Assembly: GCA_020631815.1 (NCBI GenBank)
Contig: JACKGW010000001.1
Coordinates: 248,001-312,000 of the forward strand
Reading direction: 5' to 3'
DNA length: 64,000 bases
Source of the DNA: Planctomycetota bacterium
Lineage (GTDB): Bacteria > Planctomycetota > PLA2 > JAEUHO01
The position numbers and the translations under genes were made by a program. How positions within the stretch are numbered: the first letter of the stretch is position 1; every line of letters starts with the position of its first letter. Below, one piece after another: positions 43,196 through 51,628 of the stretch. The notes under the pieces were generated by a model. That model had not been told where the DNA came from and made no database searches. It was given only the letters and a program-made list of their open reading frames with translations.

Positions 43196-45115
43196 TCAGG
43201 CCGCTCGTCGGAGAGGGCCGAGTCCTTCGACCGGCGGCGAGGCGGTCACGGAGGGGAGCGCGCCGAAGCGCACGCTGGGCTTGGTGGGGTTGTTTCGATC
43301 TGCGAAGCCCCACGCCATGCAGAGGACGCCTAGGGAGGCCAGCAGGAGCAGCAGGGCGAAGAGCGACAGGCCCCACCCACGGTGGGTTCGGCGATGGGCA
43401 ATCAGGCTCGCCGTCCAACCGAGGGCGACGATGCCGGCAACCACGGTGCCCTTGATCCAGGTCTGCAGCTCCTGGACGGAGAAGTTCTCGCTGGCCGTTC
43501 GTGAGAACGCGATCACGTCGAGGCCGACGATCATCGAGTGCGCGCACCAGAGGATCGCGCCCAAGAGGAACCCGCGGAGCAGGAGCGACGGACCAGCGAT
43601 GGCGCGCGTGGAGGGGAAGCCGACGGGTGCCGTGGCTGCCATGGGCACGAAGGGCCGCGGCGCGGGCGCCGGCGCCGCGACGGCCGTCATGGCCAAGGGT
43701 GCAGCGCCGCCGAACGGAGGCATGAGGCGCGGGCGGCGGCGGTCGAACGCCTCACGCGCGCGGTCTCCCGTGAGGGCCCACAGGCCGTAGATGCCGAGCG
43801 CCGTGAGGAACGGCGGGAAGATGAGGAACACGAGACTGGTCGTGACCTGGGTCTCGCGCGAGCCGGGCACGAGGCGCGAGAGCCGGCCGCCCTGCCGCAG
43901 CAGGAAGATGCCCAAGATGATGGAAACGATCGACCCGCCCCAGACGAGCTTGGCCGGTACGAGTGAGAGATGCACTGGAGTCAGGAGCTCGACGAATGCG
44001 AAACCGCCCATCGCCGCAAGCAGTGCCACGATGCCGAGAACCCGGTCCAGTGCAGAAAGGATCTCCACGTGCCGAAGCACGCTCCCGTCGGTCGCGACGG
44101 GCAACGCGGCGCCAGGCGCCGCCTGCGCCACGGGCGCGGGCTCGGGCCCGCCGCGTAGCGCGTCTTCGAGGTCTTCGCGCAGCGCTTCCGCGCTGGCGTG
44201 GCGGCGGCGCGGATCGGGCGCCAGCGCCTTGGTGACGATCGTGTCGAGTCGACGCGATACGTCCACGCTGAGCTCGCTGGGCAGCTGGAAGCGACCCAAG
44301 GGCAGCGAGCCGGTGAGCATCTCGTAGAGGATCACGCCCAGCGCGAACACGTCGGCCTGCGGGCCCACGTCACCGTCACCGCGGCGCTGCTCGGGGGCCA
44401 TGTACTCGTAGGTCCCCATGATCACGTCGGTGTGCGTGAGGCGCGTGGCGCCGTTGGTGGCACGCTCGCCGTGCCACTTGCTTAGTCCGAAGTCGACGAG
44501 GCGCGCGGTGCCGTCCTCGCCGAGCAGCACGTTCTCGGGCTTGAGATCGCGGTGGATCACGCCACGCTCGTGGGCGTAGGAGAGGGCGCTGGCGACTTGC
44601 GTGGCCACGGCCACGGCCTCGACGGCCGGGAGCGGCCCGCGCTCGAGGCGACGTCGCAGCGACTCGCCGCGCACGTAGTCCATGGCGAACCAGAGCTGGC
44701 CTTCGTCTTCACCGCGGTCGACCACGCGCACGATGTGCGGGTGCGTCAGCTCGGCGAGTGTCTCGCTCTCGCGGTCGAAGCGCTTGCGGAAGGCCTCGTC
44801 GGCGGCCAGGTGCTCGGACAGCACCTTGAGCGCCACGTGCTTGCGGCGGAAGCGATCGGTCGCCTCGTACACGCGGCCCATGCCGCCGCGACCGAGCAGA
44901 CGCTGGATGCGCCAGCGACCCAGGCGCTCACCGACGAGCGGGTCGTCGGGATCGACCGGGTCCGGCGCGATGTGCGGCCGGTGGAACTGCGCCGTAGCCA
45001 AGCCCTCGGGCGGGAAGCGATCCCCGCACGAGGTGCAGGCCACCTCGGCGGGATGTCCGGCCACCAACACGGCGCCAGAGCACCGCGGGCAGTGGGTCGT
45101 CCACCTCTCGCTCAC
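43196..45115 (-). CDS. zinc-ribbon Ser/Thr protein kinase with membrane helices
   Basis: A 639-residue protein from GTG 45115, chosen because GGAGG precedes it and because it puts a zinc ribbon (C9, C12, C29, C32) at the N-terminus; an ATG at 45202 is the alternative. The Hanks-type kinase domain (about 55-325) has LGRGGMGRVYEATD, the Lys in VALKVL, HRDLKPENVLL, DFGLSK and GTYEYMAPEQ. The C-terminal half has five to six membrane helices (about 350-395, 415-440, 500-525, 545-565 and 580-600). It lies between the sigma-54 activator and coiled-coil genes. Substrates are unknown. Confidence 0.9.
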   Translation of the reverse strand: MSERWTTHCPRCSGAVLVAGHPAEVACTSCGDRFPPEGLATAQFHRPHIAPDPVDPDDPLVGERLGRWRIQRLLGRGGMGRVYEATDRFRRKHVALKVLSEHLAADEAFRKRFDRESETLAELTHPHIVRVVDRGEDEGQLWFAMDYVRGESLRRRLERGPLPAVEAVAVATQVASALSYAHERGVIHRDLKPENVLLGEDGTARLVDFGLSKWHGERATNGATRLTHTDVIMGTYEYMAPEQRRGDGDVGPQADVFALGVILYEMLTGSLPLGRFQLPSELSVDVSRRLDTIVTKALAPDPRRRHASAEALREDLEDALRGGPEPAPVAQAAPGAALPVATDGSVLRHVEILSALDRVLGIVALLAAMGGFAFVELLTPVHLSLVPAKLVWGGSIVSIILGIFLLRQGGRLSRLVPGSRETQVTTSLVFLIFPPFLTALGIYGLWALTGDRAREAFDRRRPRLMPPFGGAAPLAMTAVAAPAPAPRPFVPMAATAPVGFPSTRAIAGPSLLLRGFLLGAILWCAHSMIVGLDVIAFSRTASENFSVQELQTWIKGTVVAGIVALGWTASLIAHRRTHRGWGLSLFALLLLLASLGVLCMAWGFADRNNPTKPSVRFGALPSVTASPPVEGLGPLRRAA

Positions 45116-45365
45116 CTCGCCTCCACGTCCGGAACCGTGGGTCTGGTCCGGAGTCCCCCTGCCATCAGGAGCTGCTGTCAGGGGACCCGCCACCTTCGCC
45201 ATGGCCTCCCCAGGATCAAGGCGTGTGCCGGGGTTCGGCCCGATGGGCGCGAGATCAACATAAGTCGTTCATGGGTAATGGTTTGCGAACACACGCCTGC
45301 GCTCTGGGTGCCCCGGGCACGGGGCCCCGGCGTCCTAGGACGGACACGGGCATCGAACGAAACGT

Positions 45366-47261
45366 TCAATCGCCCCCGTCCTTCGCCGGGCCGCCGTCCA
45401 GGCCATAGGCCCTCAGCTTGCGATTGAGCGTGGGCCACGAGACGCCGAGCAGGCGCGCCGCCTCGCCCTTGCGGCCTCCCGCCGCGCGCAGCGCCGCCGC
45501 CACGGCGCGCGCCTCGGCGGCCGCCAGCGAGAAGTCCGTCGGCAGGTGCGCCGTGCTCTTCGCGTCGTCGACCGTGGGGCTGGCGTGACCGACGTCGGCC
45601 GGCAGGTCGCCGGGTCCGATCTCGTCGCCGTCCAGCAGGACGAGCGCGCGCTCGAGGGCGTTGCCCAGCTCGCGCACGTTGCCCGGCCAGGCGTGGGCCT
45701 CCAAGCGCGCCAGCGCGGCGGGCGTCAAGCGCGGGACACGACGACCGACGCGGGCCGCGGCCGCTTCGAGCAGCGCTTCGGCCAGCACTGCAACGTCGCC
45801 CGTGCGCGAGCGAAGCGGCGGCAGGTCGATGGTGACGACGGCCAGTCGGTACCAGAGGTCCTCGCGGAACGAGCCCTCCTTCACGCGTCCGGGCAAGTCG
45901 CGATGGGTCGCGGCGATGACGCGGCAGCGAACGGAGAGGGGCTCCGAGCCCCCGACGCGTGTGAAGGTGCGCTCGGCAAGGACCCGCAGCAGCTTGGCTT
46001 GCATCGGCAGGGGCATGTCGCCGATCTCGTCGAGGAACAGCGTGCCGTCCGCGGCTTCCGCGATGCGGCCCTCGCGGCGCTCCGTGGCCCCGGTGAAGGC
46101 ACCCTGCTCGTGACCGAACAGCTCGCTCTCGAGCAAGCCTTCGACGATGGCCGCGCAGTTGAGCGCCACGAACGGCCGCGCCGCGCGAGGGCTCGCGGCG
46201 TGGAGGTGGCGCGCGACGAGCTCCTTGCCCGTGCCCGTCTCCCCCAGGATCACGACCGCGCTGTCGGCCGGTGCGATGCGGCGCACACGCTCGCGCACGG
46301 CCTCCATGGCAGCCGACGTGCCGATCAGATCGGGGAGCTCGGTCAACAGGAGGGAGGCGCGCGCTGCGGCGCGGGCGGCGCCGAGCGTGCGCAGGTTGCG
46401 AAGCGCCATGCCGGCCAGGGCGGCCACCGCGGCCAGGGCCTCCAGGTCGCCGGGCCCGTACGCGCCTGCTTCCTCGTGCTCCACGGCGATCATGCCGAAA
46501 GGGCGGTCTCCCGCGGTCAGCGGGGCCGTCAGCGTGGAGCGGAAGCGACCGCGTACGAGCGAGGGCTTGTCGCCAGTCTCCTCGGCGTCGTGGGCATCAC
46601 GAAGCAACACGGCTTCGCCGCGCTCGAGCACGCGCTGGCGAATCGTGCGTGAGCGCGGCGGTCGCGCACGGGCCGGCCGGCCGGCCAGGACCTCCAAGGT
46701 GTCGGGCGGCGTGAAGAGCGACACCGTGGCGCGGTCGGGCGCCATGGCCAGCGCGATCTCCTCCAGCAGACGCTCGGCGATCTCGTCGGGCGTGGACGCC
46801 TCGGCCGCTGCGGCCGCAGCGCGACAGACCAAGCGCAGGCGCCGCGCCGCATCGGGATCACCGGCTTGCCGTGCGGGATCGGCCAGCTGCGGATCGACCG
46901 ACGCCTCGACGGCGTCCGGCGTCTCCGCCGCGGCCACGGCCGTCGCGCGGTCGGCGTCGTCGCTGGCGCGGTAGCGGATCTGCACCTCGCCGATGGCAAT
47001 CACGTCGCCGTCGAACAAGGCCGCAGGACGCGCGACGGGCTCCCCGTTCAGCAACGTGCCGTTGGACGAGCCGAGGTCCTCCAGCATCGTGCGGCCACCA
47101 TCGGTCTTGATGCGTGCATGGCGGCGCGACGCCGTCTCCGAGAGGATGCGTACGTCGGCATCGCGCGAGCGGCCGAGCAGCACACCGCGCTCGAGACCGT
47201 CGTCCCGCAGCACGAAGGTCGCAGGATCGGTAGCGCCGGCGAGGACCTCGAGGCGTCGCAC
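45366..47261 (-). CDS. FHA-GAF sigma-54-dependent transcriptional activator
   Basis: A 631-residue enhancer-binding protein. Order: FHA domain (about 1-95, with GRSRDADVRI, SRRHARI and SSNGTLLNGEPV), GAF domain (about 140-300), AAA+ domain (about 320-550) with Walker A GETGTGKE, GAFTGA in HEQGAFTGATERREGR, and Walker B TLFLDEIGD, then a Fis-type helix-turn-helix (KGEAARLLGVSWPTLNRKLR). The GAFTGA loop contacts sigma-54. The FHA domain recognises phosphothreonine, so the adjacent kinase is a likely input. It starts at GTG 47261, 5 bp after the DsrE stop. Confidence 0.93.
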   Translation of the reverse strand: MRRLEVLAGATDPATFVLRDDGLERGVLLGRSRDADVRILSETASRRHARIKTDGGRTMLEDLGSSNGTLLNGEPVARPAALFDGDVIAIGEVQIRYRASDDADRATAVAAAETPDAVEASVDPQLADPARQAGDPDAARRLRLVCRAAAAAAEASTPDEIAERLLEEIALAMAPDRATVSLFTPPDTLEVLAGRPARARPPRSRTIRQRVLERGEAVLLRDAHDAEETGDKPSLVRGRFRSTLTAPLTAGDRPFGMIAVEHEEAGAYGPGDLEALAAVAALAGMALRNLRTLGAARAAARASLLLTELPDLIGTSAAMEAVRERVRRIAPADSAVVILGETGTGKELVARHLHAASPRAARPFVALNCAAIVEGLLESELFGHEQGAFTGATERREGRIAEAADGTLFLDEIGDMPLPMQAKLLRVLAERTFTRVGGSEPLSVRCRVIAATHRDLPGRVKEGSFREDLWYRLAVVTIDLPPLRSRTGDVAVLAEALLEAAAARVGRRVPRLTPAALARLEAHAWPGNVRELGNALERALVLLDGDEIGPGDLPADVGHASPTVDDAKSTAHLPTDFSLAAAEARAVAAALRAAGGRKGEAARLLGVSWPTLNRKLRAYGLDGGPAKDGGD

Positions 47262-47266
47262 GACGG

Positions 47267-47626
47267 CTACACGTGCACCGGGACGCGCCCCTCAGCCACG
47301 AGGCGGGCGAGGTCGGCAGGAGCGGCGAGCACGGCACCTTCGCGGAGCTGGTCGGCGTCCAGCTCACGGCGATCGAACGCATCGCGGTCCGCATGGAGGA
47401 CGACGCCCTGGGTCGTCAGCGCCGTCACGAGGGCGGCAGCATCGCGCGACCACGGCTCGCGCATCGTCTCGGCCACGGCCTTCACGGCCAGGCGTACGCC
47501 CTCGTGCGAGAGCCAGAGCGCGACGTCGTGGCCGGCCTCGGCCGCAGCCAAGGCCGTGGACAACGCTCCTCCGGAGCGCTCCGGGTCGTCCGTGGAGCAG
47601 CTGATCGTGAACAGGAGCGCGGCCAT
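47267..47626 (-). CDS. DsrE-like sulfur relay family protein
   Basis: A 119-residue protein beginning LLFTISCSTDDPERSGGALSTA, which matches the DsrE/DsrF/TusD fold in size and in its first beta-alpha unit (the nucleotide- or sulfur-binding loop). AAEAGHDVALWLSHEGVRL follows. The conserved Cys of DsrE (near residue 78) is not clearly present, so a sulfur-transfer role is not proven. TATCCT lies 8 nt before the ATG at 47626. It may be co-transcribed with the activator gene. Confidence 0.75.
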   Translation of the reverse strand: MAALLFTISCSTDDPERSGGALSTALAAAEAGHDVALWLSHEGVRLAVKAVAETMREPWSRDAAALVTALTTQGVVLHADRDAFDRRELDADQLREGAVLAAPADLARLVAEGRVPVHV

Positions 47627-47634
47627 GGGGGGCA

Positions 47635-47640
47635 AGGATA
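47635..47640 (-). promoter_or_regulatory. TATCCT -10-like box, 8 nt before the start codon
   Basis: On the minus strand TATCCT is followed by an 8-nt spacer and the ATG at 47626. The gene is divergent from the CDP-alcohol phosphatidyltransferase. Confidence 0.5.
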
Positions 47641-47700
47641 CGGCGTTCGCGCGCTCACGCGCTGCTTGGGGCTCGGGAGAGGCGCGGGGAGACTCCGGCC

Positions 47701-48486
47701 GTGCCGCGCCGCCCCCTGGTCCTTGACGAGCTGGTCGACCGTCTCGTCTCGCGTCCGCTGGCCAAGATCATCGCCGCCGTGCTGGCCCCCACGCCCGTGA
47801 CGCCCAACCAGGTCACGCTCGTGAGCGGTGCCTGCGGCGTGACGGCGGGCGTGTTGCTGGCTCTCGGTGCGACGTGGCCCGTGGCGTTGGCGCTGCTCGG
47901 CTTCCTCGTGTTCGACTGCGCCGATGGCCAGCTGGCCCGGCGCCGTGGCGGCGGCAGCATCTATGGCCGCGCCTTCGACGGGGTCGGGGACTACCTGACG
48001 GGTCTCGGCGTGCATGTGGGGTTGGGCTTCGTGATGTCGCACGCGCTGCAGAGCGTCGTGGCCGGTGTGGCGGCGTCGGTCCTGGCCGGTGCGGCGCTCG
48101 TCTGGGCCTCGGGTCTGCTGGACCGCTACAAGCGCCGCTACGGCGGCTCGCGCGACGACCTCGCGGAGATCGAGGCGGCGATCGCGGCGGCGAAGGGCTT
48201 TCCGCGCTGGCTGCTGAAGCGTTTCCGCGCGTATGCGCTGCGCCTCGAGGCAGACGCGGTCGCGATCCCCGACCCGGACGCCTATCGCGAGAAGACGCGC
48301 GATGCGATGTGCCTGTTCTTGGCAGGCGGCCCGACCACGCACTACACGCTGCTCGCCATCGCGAGCGCGTTCGGCCTTGCACCGTGGTACGTGGCGCTGG
48401 CGCTTGGGCCTGGTGCGTTGCTCACGTTCGCCACGCTTCGCATGCAGCGGCGCTTGGAGCAGGGGGTGGTGGAGGCGGGTGCCTGA
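47701..48486 (+). CDS. CDP-alcohol phosphatidyltransferase
   Basis: A 261-residue membrane enzyme with an exact CDP-AP motif (DxxDGxxAR-x8-GxxxDxxxD): DCADGQLARRRGGGSIYG, then RAFDGVGD (near residues 72-97). Six helices fit the family. It transfers a phospho- or phosphono-alcohol from its CMP ester to an acceptor alcohol, or the reverse. The convergent phosphonate cluster, with two nucleotidyltransferase domains, makes CMP-2-aminoethylphosphonate a plausible donor and a phosphonolipid a plausible product; this is inference. It starts at GTG. Its stop codon TGA lies inside repeat element C. Confidence 0.9.
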   Translation: MPRRPLVLDELVDRLVSRPLAKIIAAVLAPTPVTPNQVTLVSGACGVTAGVLLALGATWPVALALLGFLVFDCADGQLARRRGGGSIYGRAFDGVGDYLTGLGVHVGLGFVMSHALQSVVAGVAASVLAGAALVWASGLLDRYKRRYGGSRDDLAEIEAAIAAAKGFPRWLLKRFRAYALRLEADAVAIPDPDAYREKTRDAMCLFLAGGPTTHYTLLAIASAFGLAPWYVALALGPGALLTFATLRMQRRLEQGVVEAGA

Positions 48487-48819
48487 TCCCGCGCAGCGGA
48501 GCCCCGCAGGGGCGACGCGGGGCGCGGGGTCTGGCTCTGCCGGGACGTCGCCGTAGGTCGGGGGACCTCTTTCGTGCCAGCGCGTCCGGGAGATGCGCCG
48601 GCGGCGGAAGCCGCACTCCGGTGTCAGACCCGGCGCCCTGCGTCGCCATTTTGGAGGGCGCTGGCAGCCCTTGCGAGCACGTCTGACGCGGATGGCGCGC
48701 CACTCGAGCTGAGTTCCGCGCTCCCGCGCGGAGTGTGCGCTCGGGCTCTGCCCTCGCGGCATGGGTGCTAGTCCCTACCACCCCTGCACCCCTCACGGTG
48801 CTGCGCCGGATCAGACACC
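48478..48819. repeat. paired-hairpin element, copy C, overlapping both flanking stop codons
   Basis: Left unit 48478-48538 (GGTGCC-T-GATCCCGCGC, loop, GCGCGGGGTC-T-GGCTCT), spacer 81 bp, then an inverted right unit 48620-48819. The right unit has GGTGTCAGACCCGGCGCC at its left end and CGGATCAGACACC at its right end, with about 150 bp inserted in its loop. The TGA of GGTGCCTGA is the stop codon of the phosphatidyltransferase gene, and the TGA of GGTGTCTGA on the other strand is the stop codon of the nucleotidyltransferase gene. The 324-bp gap 48487-48810 holds no gene. Confidence 0.85.
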
Positions 48820-49491
48820 TACGCGCGGAAGGATGTCGCGCTCGGCGCGGACGACGTCCTCGGGGAAGTCGATTTCGGTCCAGGGGCGGCCGGCGACCAG
48901 CACGTACGAGGCGCCGTGCTCGCCGACGAAGCGGTCGAGCGCCTTCTCGTAGTCGCTCTCCGGGTCGGAGACCTCGATGGCGGCGCGCAGCGCCGGCAGC
49001 GAAGCGCGGTCGATCTTGAAGAAGCCCACGCCCTCGCCCACGACCTCGAAGCCGGGGAGCTTGCCGCGGCGGATGGCACGCACGCGCCCGTCCTTCGCGC
49101 CGACCATCATCTCCTCGTCGCCCGGATCGGTGCGCGGGTCGATGGCGAAGCCGCGATCGAGTGCGGCGACGTCGGACAAGATCGAGGGGTCATAGAGCAC
49201 GTCGGCGTCCATGACGATCGCGTCCTCATCCAGGCCCTCGAGCCCGCATGCCAGCGACAGCAGGCTGCCGCGGCGGAACTCGGCGTTGTGCACGACCTCG
49301 GTCCCCGCCGGCAAGGCGGCGACCAGACGCTCGGCGTCGAAGCCCGTGACGACCCGCAGCGGGATGCCGGCCGCCGCCAGGTTCTCGACATGCCGGGACA
49401 GCAACGTGCGCCCGCCCACCTCGAGCAATGCCTTGGGTCGATCGTGGCCGAGGCGTCGGCCGACGCCCGCGGCGAGCAGGACGGCCTTCAC
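48811..49491 (-). CDS. nucleotidyltransferase, likely phosphonate cytidylyltransferase type
   Basis: A 226-residue NTP transferase from GTG 49491, overlapping the transaminase stop by 4 bp. The nucleotide-binding motif is KAVLLAAGVGRRLGHDRPKALLEVGG, with metal-site DADVLYD near 93-99 and EIDFPEDV near the end. Size and context resemble PntC-type enzymes that form CMP-2-aminoethylphosphonate from AEP and CTP. A second nucleotidyltransferase domain is fused to the PEP mutase of the same operon, so the division of labour is open. The last four codons lie in repeat element C. Confidence 0.82.
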   Translation of the reverse strand: MKAVLLAAGVGRRLGHDRPKALLEVGGRTLLSRHVENLAAAGIPLRVVTGFDAERLVAALPAGTEVVHNAEFRRGSLLSLACGLEGLDEDAIVMDADVLYDPSILSDVAALDRGFAIDPRTDPGDEEMMVGAKDGRVRAIRRGKLPGFEVVGEGVGFFKIDRASLPALRAAIEVSDPESDYEKALDRFVGEHGASYVLVAGRPWTEIDFPEDVVRAERDILPRVGV

Positions 49492-50552
49492 GCGAGCACC
49501 TCGCGCAGCGCAGCAACCAGGTCGTCCAAGCGGCCCTCCGGCCACACGCCCATGTTGGCGATGCGGAAGGCGACCTCGGAGAGCTTGCCTTGCCCGGCGT
49601 AGATGACGAACCCGCGCTCCTTCATGCGGTCATGAAGCGTCGGGTAGTCCAGGCCTGCGGGCAGGCGCGCCGAGGTGATCGTGCGGCTGCGCAGCGCGGG
49701 CGGCAGCATCAGCTCGAGACCCAGGGTCTCGAGCGTGCTGCGGATGGTGTCGCTGCGCGCCTTGTAGGTCGCTTGGCGGGCCGCGATCGTCTCCTCGCCG
49801 AGCTCGCGCAGGGCTTCGGCGAACGCAGCCATCACCTGGATGGCCGGCGTGAAGGGCGTGTCGCTCGCGCGCTGCTTGGCCAGCGCCAGGCCGAGGTCCA
49901 GGTAGAGCGAACGACGCTCCAGCGGTGTGCCCTTGCGCACGAACACGAAGGACACCCCCGGCAGGCCGTGGATGCACTTGTTGGCAGTGCTGCACACGGC
50001 ATCCGGCCGGATCACGCGGAAGTCGAACGGCTCGCCGGCCAACCCGCTGACGCTGTCGACGATCAGGCGCTTGCCGTGGCGACGTGCCCGCGCGGCGATC
50101 TCCTCGAGGTCGTTGATCAACCCCGTCGTCGTCTCGTGGTGCACGATGGCCAGCGTGTCCAGCGCCGGATCGGCCAGCGCCCCCTCGAGATCGTCTTCGT
50201 CGGGCCGGTGGAACCAGTCGCACTTGACGACGCGGTGGGGGATGCGGTGGGCCGCCGCCATCTGCGCCAAGCGGTCGCCGTAGACGCCGTTGTCCACCAC
50301 GACGACGCCGGTGCCCACGACGCTGGCGAGCATGGCCTCCATGCCCGAGGTGCCCGAGCCGGAGACCAGCGCCGCTTCGTAGTCGGCTCCGATGCCGAAC
50401 ACGTCCACGAGCAGGCGGCGGACCTCGTCCTGGAGCTCGAAGTACTCCGGCTCGCGGTGGCAGAGGTCCGGGCAGGTGGCCAGCGCCTCACGCACGCGTG
50501 CGGAGACGTTGATGGGGCCCGGGTTCAAGAGCGTGAGGGCCGGTTCGGCCAT
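49488..50552 (-). CDS. 2-aminoethylphosphonate:pyruvate aminotransferase (PhnW-like)
   Basis: A 354-residue PLP enzyme of the class V/PhnW group. LTLLNPGPINVSARVREAL at the N-terminus, CHREPEYFELQDEVRR and SGSGTSGMEAM are typical. The Asp that binds the pyridine nitrogen is in DSVSGLAGEPFDF, and the Schiff-base Lys is in STANKCIHGLPGVSFV. In a biosynthetic cluster it would convert phosphonoacetaldehyde to 2-aminoethylphosphonate. The ATG at 50552 lies 28 bp after the decarboxylase subunit stop. Confidence 0.9.
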   Translation of the reverse strand: MAEPALTLLNPGPINVSARVREALATCPDLCHREPEYFELQDEVRRLLVDVFGIGADYEAALVSGSGTSGMEAMLASVVGTGVVVVDNGVYGDRLAQMAAAHRIPHRVVKCDWFHRPDEDDLEGALADPALDTLAIVHHETTTGLINDLEEIAARARRHGKRLIVDSVSGLAGEPFDFRVIRPDAVCSTANKCIHGLPGVSFVFVRKGTPLERRSLYLDLGLALAKQRASDTPFTPAIQVMAAFAEALRELGEETIAARQATYKARSDTIRSTLETLGLELMLPPALRSRTITSARLPAGLDYPTLHDRMKERGFVIYAGQGKLSEVAFRIANMGVWPEGRLDDLVAALREVLA

Positions 50553-50580
50553 GGTGACCTCCGACGCGCGCGGGTTCGCG

Positions 50581-51141
50581 TCAGCCGGCGATCGCACGCG
50601 AGAAGCGCGCGGTGATCTCCGGCGGCGTGTGGGTGACACGGGCGATGCCGTGCTGGTTGCCCTTGTCGACCTTGGCCAGGAGCAGGGCCGGCCCCTTCTT
50701 CGCGAGGAAGGCGGGCATCACCTTGGCGAGGTCCTCGGCGTCCACCCGCTCGGCCGAGACGTAGCCGGCGGCCTTGGCCATGGCCTCGAGCGGCACGACG
50801 TCGCTGACGGTGCGCTGGTCGCCGGTGCTGCCGTGCGCCTCGTTGTCGAGCACGACGTGGTGCAGGTTCTCCGGCGCCAGCGCCGCGGCCGTGGCCAGCA
50901 CGCCCGCACCCATGAGCACGTTGCCATCGCCGTCGAGCACCACGACCTGGCGGTCGGGGCGGCACTGCGCGACGCCGAGCCCGATGCTGAGCGCGAGGCC
51001 CATCGACCCGATCATGTAGAAGGTCGACTCGCGATCGCGAGCCGTGAACACCTCGCGACCGATCATGCCGTTGCAGGCGACCAGCAGGTGGTCGTCGGGA
51101 AGTGCCTCGACGACCTGGCGGACGGCGTCAGCTCGCAGCAT
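50581..51141 (-). CDS. phosphonopyruvate decarboxylase, ThDP-binding (C-terminal) subunit
   Basis: A 186-residue protein matching the ThDP-pyrophosphate domain of phosphonopyruvate/sulfopyruvate decarboxylases. The cofactor motif starts at VVVLDGDGNVLMGAGVLATA and ends with VVLDNEAHGSTGDQ, the latter nearly identical to the LDNGVHDSTGGQ of known phosphonopyruvate decarboxylases. It overlaps the N-terminal-subunit gene by 14 bp in another frame. The two subunits together equal one ordinary enzyme. Confidence 0.88.
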   Translation of the reverse strand: MLRADAVRQVVEALPDDHLLVACNGMIGREVFTARDRESTFYMIGSMGLALSIGLGVAQCRPDRQVVVLDGDGNVLMGAGVLATAAALAPENLHHVVLDNEAHGSTGDQRTVSDVVPLEAMAKAAGYVSAERVDAEDLAKVMPAFLAKKGPALLLAKVDKGNQHGIARVTHTPPEITARFSRAIAG

Positions 51142-51628
51142 CGAGGATCCCCTTCGGCACGATGAGCGCGGCGGGCAGCCGGGTCTCGCGAATCGTTGCG
51201 GCGGTCCACGCGACGTCGTCTTCCAGCGTGTCTGCCGAGAGCACGCGCGAGGGCACGTTCATCAGGTCGAGCATGGGCTTCATGATGTCGCCCATCACGA
51301 TGTGCTCGGGCGCATCCTTGCCACCCTCGCCGCGCCACGAGATCACCAGCAGCGAGGGGATCTCGTAGATCGCGTTGAGGCTGACGAGCGCGTTCACGCA
51401 CACGCCGAGGCCGCTGTTCTGCATGAACACGACGGGCTGGCGTCCGGCCATGGCGGCGCCCGCTGCGAGGCCGACGGCCGAGTCTTCGCGCACGGCCGAC
51501 ACGTAGCCCCAGCGGGGCTCGTTGTCGAAGCGACGGATGACACCGCGCAGCAGCGAGCAGGGCACGCCGCCGAACCAGTCGTAGCCGTTGGCCTCGAGCG
51601 CGGCGAGGAAGCGTTGGCTCTGGGGCAT
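51128..51628 (-). CDS. phosphonopyruvate decarboxylase, PYR-domain (N-terminal) subunit
   Basis: A 166-residue protein corresponding to the N-terminal PYR domain: FLAALEANGYDWFGGVPCSLL, REDSAVGLAAGAAMAGRQPVVFMQNSGLG and IPSLLVISWRGE. The Glu that activates ThDP is expected in the VREDSAVG segment (E or D; the sequence shows RED). Known enzymes from Bacteroides and Streptomyces are single chains of about 380 residues, whereas here the domains are separate genes, as in ComD/ComE sulfopyruvate decarboxylase. The ATG overlaps the PEP mutase stop by 1 nt. Confidence 0.87.
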   Translation of the reverse strand: MPQSQRFLAALEANGYDWFGGVPCSLLRGVIRRFDNEPRWGYVSAVREDSAVGLAAGAAMAGRQPVVFMQNSGLGVCVNALVSLNAIYEIPSLLVISWRGEGGKDAPEHIVMGDIMKPMLDLMNVPSRVLSADTLEDDVAWTAATIRETRLPAALIVPKGILDAAS

